Origin: Ruminococcaceae bacterium R-25
GTDB lineage: Bacteria; Bacillota; Clostridia; Saccharofermentanales; Saccharofermentanaceae
Assembly (NCBI GenBank): GCA_003149065.1
Contig: QGFZ01000001.1
Span: 1,240,001-1,304,000, forward strand
Direction of reading: 5' to 3'
Length of the DNA: 64,000 nt
Shown here: positions 58,118 to 64,000 of the stretch, piece by piece
Numbering within the stretch: the first letter of the stretch is position 1
Layout: every line of letters begins with the position of its first letter
Program-made: the position numbers and the translations under genes
The notes under the pieces: generated by a model
Databases searched by the model: none
The model's input: the letters and a program-made list of their open reading frames with translations, nothing else
Told to the model about the DNA's origin: nothing

Positions 58118-60493
58118 CTATCTTCTTTCATTCATGACAGTCCTTGCCCTGTCATTCATTATCTTAATGACATCATCAAGAGATTTATCTCCGGCTAAAT
58201 AAGGCTGGATCTCTTCAAAGACAATAATATCGATATCTGCATCGGACTTATAGATGTGATCTAACGACTCAGCAACTTTTTTCAAGGTGTTGAGATCATC
58301 TTTCTTCGTATACAGGCTTGATTTGTCGGCACCGGTCTGCCAACTGTACTCCTGATCTATTTGATGATTAAAGATATCAACGCAGTCTGCTCCAACCTCA
58401 TCAAATGCTTTTCGATTGAGCGGGAATTCATTCTGGAAAGTACCGGTCTGACTGCAAAGGCTCTTCTGAACATCTTCACTTAGAAGTGTTTCGATAAATC
58501 TCCACGCACCTATCGGACATTTGGAACCTTGTGTCACCGATACAAAGCAACGTATATTTGCAGCTGGTCCGCGGCCATCAGCTGACGGAAATCCGATCAG
58601 ATCCGCATCACCATAACCGAAGGGAGCGCTTTTAATCTCACTGAACCAGCCAAGATAACCTTCAATACAGGTATTATTAGAACAAATCGAGGACCGTGTG
58701 AAACTGTTCCAATAATCATTGATCTCCACATCGTTAACATGATCACGGGTAAACTCTGCCATTGCTCTGAATCCCGTACAATCAAAGTTTACAGTACCGT
58801 TCTGTTCGACAACGTCATATTGATAATTTAAGCATTTGCCCATAAAACCTGTCCGGCTGTTAGAAATAACATTAAGGCCATTGCAATAAGAATCAGTAAA
58901 CTGACCGAATTGATTGAATGTCATTCCGTTACCCTCAAATCCGCATTTTGTTCTGTCTACGATAATTCCATCCAAAACGAACGACAACGGCATGGCATAT
59001 AGACATCCGTCATTCTCACAAGCCTTGACGATGTTATCGAAAACCTGATTTTTCATTTTGCCGGATTCTAAGTAGGGCTTCAGATCCATCATGCAGTTGC
59101 CGTTATTTAACTGGCCGTAGCTTGTCACGTAGAAAACCACATCCGGGCAGTCACCGGCCATAAGATCGACCATCATACGGTTTCCGACTTCGCCTCTTGT
59201 ATATATCGCAGGCTTATCAGATGTATTTGCACTGCGCTCAGCATCAGTATAGATATTCGGTACTATCTTGATGTAATAGTCCTTATCCGTTCTGTTAAAA
59301 GTCCAAATAGCGGTATATATTACGTCCTTATAAAAACCATCTGTAGTTATGATCGTTTTCCCCGCATGAGGATTAGTTTTCGCTTTTGTGGCATTGTATA
59401 TCTCAAATCCGCATCCGTCTTTTTCCGGCATATAATCCATTACGATAAATTCGGCTGATTCCTCATTTGCATTAGCAACATAACAGTATTTTTGGCCGGA
59501 TGAAGCAAAGACAGCTCTGTTTATATCCATATTCTCGAGAAGAATAAGGTTGTTGAAACATTTTTTACCAAAGTCCGGAACTGCCACCGCATCCGGAGTA
59601 ATAAAGTATATTTCTCCATTACTGCCTGTATTGTATCGGATATCAGGTCTGTACCAGTTAAAATATGGTTTGATCCAGTCGTATTCCGAAGTATCCTTTG
59701 AGAGCTTCCCGGAGGTCACATCATAAAGGAAGTACTTCTGTGTCTGATAATCAAAAAACAACGCCTGAGTATCACTTACAGGCAGAAGATCAGAAACATA
59801 TCCTGAAAGATCCATTTCCAGTTCAGGGCTGGGGTTATATATCGAAGTCTTGCCATCAGGTCCTACGCTGAGGATACAGAAATACTCATATAAGCTTACA
59901 AACAACTCGTTCTCACCGCATTTAACTCTATTAACACTAAACAAGTTATAACCGGAAGGCTTGCTGCTCTGAACGCTGTATGTAGCGGACAATTCTACTG
60001 TCCCATTCAAAAGATCCACGTCAAAGAGCATTATCGACATATCACTCTGATTATCGATCTTTAATTTCAGCTTGCCATCCTGAAGATAAAGATCGTATGC
60101 ACCTCTGAATTCCGGCATGCTCAGGTCAGGGTATAACTCTTCTACTTTCGCGAAAAGATCCAATTCAGCGGTCCGGGTTCCTTCTCCGGAATAAAGATAC
60201 ACTTCCACTATATCGGATCCGATAACATTAAGAGCGTAGACGTAGCCATCTGAGATTTTTCCTATCGGATACTGGCTTATCTGATCTTCTGCAAAATCAT
60301 TTGTGTTTTCGCGCTTTACCTCACACTCCGTGACCTTACAATCGAACCATGGAGTATCGGCAGATACTTTCTCACCACCCTCATCTACTTTTCTGCCAAA
60401 AGAACAACCAAAAAAAGAGCCTGCAAGAACAGACACTGTTAAAAGCAGTGATAGTTTTCTGATAATAGTCTTTCTATATCGCGCAAACATCAT
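58118..60493 (-). CDS. Solute-binding-protein-like lipoprotein, paralogue 3
   Basis: 791 aa, ATG 14 bases past the stop of the preceding paralogue. Lipobox SFFGC; mature start SADTPWFDCK. It is the most divergent of the later copies: beta-rich half to about 345, then NPHAGKTIITTDGFYKDVIYTAIWTFNRTDKDYYIKIVPNIY, GDCPDVVFYVTSYG, MMDLKPYL, YAMPLSFVLDGIIVDR, GFPSADGRGPAANIRCFVSV, FIETLLSEDVQ and EEIQPYLAGDKSLDDVIKIM at the end. No transporter is linked. It lies inside the segment bounded by the tRNA repeat. Confidence 0.85.
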   Translation of the reverse strand: MMFARYRKTIIRKLSLLLTVSVLAGSFFGCSFGRKVDEGGEKVSADTPWFDCKVTECEVKRENTNDFAEDQISQYPIGKISDGYVYALNVIGSDIVEVYLYSGEGTRTAELDLFAKVEELYPDLSMPEFRGAYDLYLQDGKLKLKIDNQSDMSIMLFDVDLLNGTVELSATYSVQSSKPSGYNLFSVNRVKCGENELFVSLYEYFCILSVGPDGKTSIYNPSPELEMDLSGYVSDLLPVSDTQALFFDYQTQKYFLYDVTSGKLSKDTSEYDWIKPYFNWYRPDIRYNTGSNGEIYFITPDAVAVPDFGKKCFNNLILLENMDINRAVFASSGQKYCYVANANEESAEFIVMDYMPEKDGCGFEIYNATKAKTNPHAGKTIITTDGFYKDVIYTAIWTFNRTDKDYYIKIVPNIYTDAERSANTSDKPAIYTRGEVGNRMMVDLMAGDCPDVVFYVTSYGQLNNGNCMMDLKPYLESGKMKNQVFDNIVKACENDGCLYAMPLSFVLDGIIVDRTKCGFEGNGMTFNQFGQFTDSYCNGLNVISNSRTGFMGKCLNYQYDVVEQNGTVNFDCTGFRAMAEFTRDHVNDVEINDYWNSFTRSSICSNNTCIEGYLGWFSEIKSAPFGYGDADLIGFPSADGRGPAANIRCFVSVTQGSKCPIGAWRFIETLLSEDVQKSLCSQTGTFQNEFPLNRKAFDEVGADCVDIFNHQIDQEYSWQTGADKSSLYTKKDDLNTLKKVAESLDHIYKSDADIDIIVFEEIQPYLAGDKSLDDVIKIMNDRARTVMNERR

Positions 60494-60507
60494 TAAGCTC
60501 TCTTTCC

Positions 60508-62874
60508 TTATCCTCGTTCATCCAAAACTTTCTGCACTCTGTCTTGAACAATCGCTATTACTGAATCCAGATCCTTCTGTCCTGTGAAGTATGCCGGCAT
60601 CTCTTCAATAAGGATCTTGCTTATATCAGCATCTTCGGAATAAATTCTCGAGCAGCTGTCGATTATCTTCTCGAAGTCATTAACAGTCTTTTCAGAGAAT
60701 GTCATCGGTCTGTTTGAAATCGCGACATCATAACCGAAGATCCAGTTGCCGCCTGGTCCGTTAAGGTATTCGGCCGCTTCCATTCCGACTTCTCTAAATG
60801 CGTTTCGGTTCAATACCAAGTGTTCCTGTTCGGCCATTCCCTTTTGAATCTCATCAGACAAAAGGATCCTTATGAACTCAACACATGCATCAACATTTGT
60901 TGACTGAGAGGATACCGCCACTGAAGTATAAGCTTCGAACATGGGTCCACGACCATCTGAGGAAGGCAGACCTAAAAGTGCAAAGTTCCCATTGTATCGA
61001 TATTGTTCACGGAAACAATCGCCAATTCCGTAGCATGTACCGGCCAAGGCTGCTCTTTGCTCTGTTGGCTCCTCAGAATCAAAATCATAAACAGCGGTCT
61101 TTTCCGGAACATTTTCCTTTACGAAAAAGGCGAGCTCCGCAAACTCGGGACAAGTAAAATCCGCTTTCCCGTTCTTGATGAAGTCATCGCTCATGGCAGT
61201 GAAGAGATCGGTGAAGTAATATACCTGAGATTTATAGAGAGCATCCGTGCCATTCAACGGGCCGTTTAAAAACTCCTCATACTCATCAATTGTAAATCCG
61301 ACACCTGAAGTGCCGCTGTACTTTGCTTCAGTCATTATTCCGTAAAGTCTGAAGCATATAGGCATCTGATATAGTTTTCCGTCATATTTTGATGCCTCAA
61401 CAATGTTGGTGAAGTATTTAGAAGAATCAAGATCGTTGAAATAAGGAGTCAAGTCGGCAAGATAGTAGCTGCTGTTAAGAGCACCGATATCACTCGTGCT
61501 GATGAAAATATCAGGACCGGTGCCGTTAATGATATCCATTGTGAGCTGATTGCCCATATCGCTATTCATGTTAAGACGAGCTAAATCATATTCATCTTCG
61601 CTCCTAGCATTTGAAAGACCCGATTGGTCTTCTTTGTACTTGTCCGTCACCTTTATATAGTAACTGCTGTTCGAACTGTTAAATAACTGTATAGCCTCGT
61701 TTACTTTGTCTGATGCAAAATCCTCGGCTTCATAAAGTGTTAAGACTGTCTTTCCCGCATTAGGATTCTTTTCTGCTTTTTTGAAGCTGACTACATAATA
61801 TTCATTTTCATCTTTGGCGGGATTAAGCGCCATTCCGTAGTTGAGACTTTTCTGACCTGCAACGACTGCTGAATTGCCGTCACAACTGACAATCTCCATG
61901 TATTCCAGCAGATCTCTGTTTGTTACTGTCCAGTTATAATCAAGGAATGTTTCAATGGTCTTTTTCTCCAGATCGATTTTCGAAATCCCGTTCGAAGTCG
62001 TAAAGTAAGATTTGCCATCTGCTCCAGCATAAACATTATTAATATCACCAAGAGCATCAAGATCCAGCCATTCATAATCTTTTGCATCCAAAGCTTTGAC
62101 AATACTCTCATTAAGATCTACTTCATAGAATCTGTTGTCTTTTTCTGTGACAGCACAAACGAGAACTTTGCTTTCGTTAATCGGTACAATGAACGGTATA
62201 TCCTGATAGTTGACACCGGCCTCTTTGAGTTCAATAGTAGTGTGTTTATCTTCGCCAGGAGATTGAACGTATAATTTGCACCGTCCAATGTTATTGTTAT
62301 CGATAAATAAATAAGCTCCGATTAAAAATTCACCCAGTTTAAAGCGGCGGGAATAGGTAAAATCGGTTGTTCCCTTTGAATTAAGGATCTTTCCTGAATC
62401 TAAATCGATCTCAGTTAACAGCAGATTCGAATTGAATGTCTTGGGGTCGTAATGGTTTACTGTCAGCGAGAGTATGCCGTCTTTATAAGATGTATCATTA
62501 ATAAAGTCTGTGGCTGTAAATTCGTTTGAAAGGTCTATTTTCTTTACCTGTTTGGTTGCCTGATCGAAAACGGAAACAAGAACAAAATTCTCGGCTTTAT
62601 CATAGTCGTCCGATCCGTCATCGGCTCTGTAAGAACCGCTTGCTACGATCACTATATTCTTTTCATCAGCGCCGGCCATGTTGATCAGGTAGCCGCCCAG
62701 CATCCTGGAGGTATCTAATCCCAGATCAACTTTTGTTACTTCACTGTCAAACCACGGATCATCTTCGTTTATTATCTCAGCATTTTTCTTTTTGCCGTTT
62801 CTGCATGATGCAACAGACATTGCCATTGCGAAAACCAGAACCAATGCAACGAATCTGAATAATATCTTTTTCAT
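60508..62874 (-). CDS. Solute-binding-protein-like lipoprotein, paralogue 4
   Basis: 788 aa from the ATG at 62874, which gives a normal lipoprotein start (MKKILFRF...SVASC); the GTG 12 codons earlier gives an unusual long charged start. Neither has a strong ribosome site. Mature start EDDPWFDSEVTKVDLG. Binding-like half: NPNAGKTVLTLYEAE, FNSSNSSYYIKVTDKYK, GTGPDIFISTSDIG, LADLTPYFND, YFTNIVEASKYDGKLYQMPICFRLYGI, GLPSSDGRGPMFEAYTSVAVSS and EEMPAYFTGQKDLDSVIAIVQDRVQKVLDE. It forms a two-gene operon with paralogue 3 inside the tRNA-bounded segment. Confidence 0.87.
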   Translation of the reverse strand: MKKILFRFVALVLVFAMAMSVASCRNGKKKNAEIINEDDPWFDSEVTKVDLGLDTSRMLGGYLINMAGADEKNIVIVASGSYRADDGSDDYDKAENFVLVSVFDQATKQVKKIDLSNEFTATDFINDTSYKDGILSLTVNHYDPKTFNSNLLLTEIDLDSGKILNSKGTTDFTYSRRFKLGEFLIGAYLFIDNNNIGRCKLYVQSPGEDKHTTIELKEAGVNYQDIPFIVPINESKVLVCAVTEKDNRFYEVDLNESIVKALDAKDYEWLDLDALGDINNVYAGADGKSYFTTSNGISKIDLEKKTIETFLDYNWTVTNRDLLEYMEIVSCDGNSAVVAGQKSLNYGMALNPAKDENEYYVVSFKKAEKNPNAGKTVLTLYEAEDFASDKVNEAIQLFNSSNSSYYIKVTDKYKEDQSGLSNARSEDEYDLARLNMNSDMGNQLTMDIINGTGPDIFISTSDIGALNSSYYLADLTPYFNDLDSSKYFTNIVEASKYDGKLYQMPICFRLYGIMTEAKYSGTSGVGFTIDEYEEFLNGPLNGTDALYKSQVYYFTDLFTAMSDDFIKNGKADFTCPEFAELAFFVKENVPEKTAVYDFDSEEPTEQRAALAGTCYGIGDCFREQYRYNGNFALLGLPSSDGRGPMFEAYTSVAVSSQSTNVDACVEFIRILLSDEIQKGMAEQEHLVLNRNAFREVGMEAAEYLNGPGGNWIFGYDVAISNRPMTFSEKTVNDFEKIIDSCSRIYSEDADISKILIEEMPAYFTGQKDLDSVIAIVQDRVQKVLDERG

Positions 62875-63011
62875 AAAGTATTTAGATATCCAGCCTTCCC
62901 GGATTTTCACTTATCTTACACATTCTGGCCGAGTTCAATCACTAAATAGCCTTATCCTATATATCTTTGTGAATAAGTTCCCGTAATCAATGCATAGGTT
63001 TTCTTAAAGCG

Positions 63012-63284
63012 TTATCCAATATTTACCTGCTTTCCATCCGAATCAACCAATACAGGTGCCTTTTTGTTCTTGTCATATACGGCCAGCGGCTTTTTACAAA
63101 CTTTAGCTTTTCTCTTTGCGTTGCTGACAGCCTGCCTAGCTCTTTTATCCATATCTGCATCATCGGGAGAAAGAATTCCTGACTCAATCAACTTAGCGCT
63201 AGTAACACGCTTCTTGGCGACTTTGACTTCCATATTATCTATCTTCACAACATGCTTAATTACTTTTTTCTCTTCATCACCCAT
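63012..63284 (-). CDS. Small basic hypothetical protein
   Basis: 90 aa, ATG after AAAGGAAGTACTTACTC. Rich in Lys (about 20%) and Val, helical in the middle (MDKRARQAVSNAKRKAKVCKKPLAVYD), ending KKAPVLVDSDGKQVNIG. No signal peptide. It could bind nucleic acid by charge, but I recognise no family. It lies between paralogue 4 and the tRNA-Arg gene, within the putative island, where an excisionase-type or other small element gene would be expected. Confidence 0.7.
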   Translation of the reverse strand: MGDEEKKVIKHVVKIDNMEVKVAKKRVTSAKLIESGILSPDDADMDKRARQAVSNAKRKAKVCKKPLAVYDKNKKAPVLVDSDGKQVNIG

Positions 63285-63456
63285 GAGTAAGTACTTCCTT
63301 TCGTATTTTTGTATTATTTTAACTCAAAATGCGTAAAAATGTCCTGAAAGAAGTTTTTGGGTTTATCCTCCTATGAAAAGAAAGAACACCACTTTATCTT
63401 GCGAGTTCCGCAGGTATTTTCCTCAATCAGCTGCGGTCTGCTTTTAGAAAAATAGA

Positions 63457-63529
63457 AAAACCACCTGTGATACGAGTTCCGCAGGCGCTTTAGCGCCGAG
63501 GACCTGTTTGAAGTATCACAGGTGGTTTT
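63457..63529 (-). terminator. Large hairpin downstream of tRNA-Arg
   Basis: AAAACCACCTGTGATAC and its exact complement (17 bases) enclose 39 bases with an inner GGCGC-TTTA-GCGCC hairpin. On the minus strand it is followed by TCTATTTTT. It starts ten bases past the tRNA 3' end. CGAGTTCCGCAGG inside recurs at 63402-63414. Confidence 0.7.
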
Positions 63530-63538
63530 CTATGACTT

Positions 63539-63615
63539 TGGTGATCGTGAGCGGATTCGAACCGCTGGCCTACCGCTTAGGAGGCGGTCGCTCTATCCAG
63601 CTGAGCTACACAATC
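63539..63615 (-). tRNA. tRNA-Arg (anticodon CCT)
   Basis: 77 bases including the encoded CCA. Acceptor GATTGTG / CACGATC with discriminator A; D arm TAGCTC--GAGC; anticodon arm ACCGC-CTCCTAA-GCGGT with anticodon CCT; T arm AGCGG-TTCGAAT-CCGCT. All four stems close, with one G-U in the acceptor. Confidence 0.95.
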
Positions 63616-63632
63616 AGGCGAACGAGATTATA

Positions 63633-64000
63633 TCACAAACCCGGGATACTATAAAGACACGTCTCTGCCAACATTATGACTAATGAGATGAGGATCAGGT
63701 AAAAAGGCAGACCGTCTATATATTTGGACTTGGACACGAAGATAAGTCTTCGTCTGATAACTGAAAGAAGTCCCGTCATGATGATATCCGAGCAGATAAT
63801 AAGAGCCAGGGCGACCAAAAGGTGCCAGACCTTCGGAAAACCGGGATTTGCAAGAAATATAACCGAAATAAATGCAGCAGCCATGGATACTTCACTGATG
63901 AAGTAACGAAGGCCGAAGATCGAGCTTCTGTAATTATGCCTTGCAGCATAGACCATTATCGAGCCTGAGAGGAGTGCGATTACCGCACAAACAGGTATTG
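63633..64000 (-). CDS. Polytopic membrane protein, 5' end outside window
   Basis: The frame is open from the right edge (IPVCAVIALLSGSIMVYAARHNYRSS) to a stop at 63633; about 122 residues are seen. It has at least four helices separated by basic loops: GLRYFISEVSMAAAFISVIFLANPGF, WHLLVALALIICSDIIMTGLLSVI and LPFYLILISLVIMLAETCLY. I cannot assign a family. The stop is 17 bases before the tRNA-Arg gene. Confidence 0.7.
   Translation of the reverse strand, partial: IPVCAVIALLSGSIMVYAARHNYRSSIFGLRYFISEVSMAAAFISVIFLANPGFPKVWHLLVALALIICSDIIMTGLLSVIRRRLIFVSKSKYIDGLPFYLILISLVIMLAETCLYSIPGL

Noticed and set aside
43682-62874. ABC sugar transporter operons
   Set aside because: Only binding-protein-like components are present; no permease or ATPase gene occurs anywhere in the window.

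Overview
The window looks like chromosome from an anaerobic, low-to-mid GC Gram-positive bacterium of the Clostridia (Bacillota), probably a gut or rumen lineage. Supporting signs are strong AGGAGG-type ribosome sites, TTGACA/TATAAT promoters, many lipobox lipoproteins, a desulfoferrodoxin-type superoxide reductase, a GH115 xylan alpha-glucuronidase and ECF sigma factors with DUF4179-type anti-sigma factors. I cannot name the genus from sequence alone.

Layout. 1-25 kb is mostly ordinary chromosome: two tandem Gly/Ser/His-rich membrane proteins, an SDR, citrate synthase, lysA, a large DUF975/CmpB-type membrane protein, a second SDR, superoxide reductase, a GT39-like membrane protein, an alanine-racemase-like protein without its catalytic tyrosine, RlmI, a GGDEF-EAL protein, a DUF4153/XRE/DUF2975 operon and GH115. 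24.7-25.0 kb is an intergenic block of nested palindromes. 25-31 kb holds a lipoprotein, a beta-lactamase-fold hydrolase with a palindromic operator, and a TetR-SDR-condensation-type acyltransferase operon with translational overlaps and a FadR-like operator. 35-40 kb has GNAT, Nudix and flavodoxin-type enzymes, a decayed transposase, a solo TnpB, and an hxlR/thioredoxin pair with overlapping face-to-face promoters.

The most unusual part is 31-63 kb. Six paralogous large proteins share a lipoprotein-type start, a 'PWF' motif after the lipid cysteine, a beta-rich N-terminal half and a C-terminal half like an ABC extracellular sugar-binding protein. No permease or ATPase gene is present in the window. 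One copy follows an ECF sigma/anti-sigma pair. Two copies are fused behind a complete BlaR1-type M56 metalloprotease membrane domain, each directly after its own BlaI/MecI-type repressor gene with a distinct operator. Another copy follows the first fusion, just upstream of a second ECF sigma/anti-sigma pair. The last two lie together in a 5.5 kb segment bounded by an intact tRNA-Arg(CCT) gene and a direct repeat of its 3' half, as left by site-specific integration. The inferred picture is a set of surface sensors that replaced the penicillin sensor of BlaR1 with a solute-binding-protein-like domain and control repressors by proteolysis. Two accessory cassettes lie between the sensor modules: an unknown operon whose last gene is frameshifted (54.1-55.9 kb), and DUF4417 plus a YwqJ-like deaminase and a likely immunity protein (56.1-57.7 kb).
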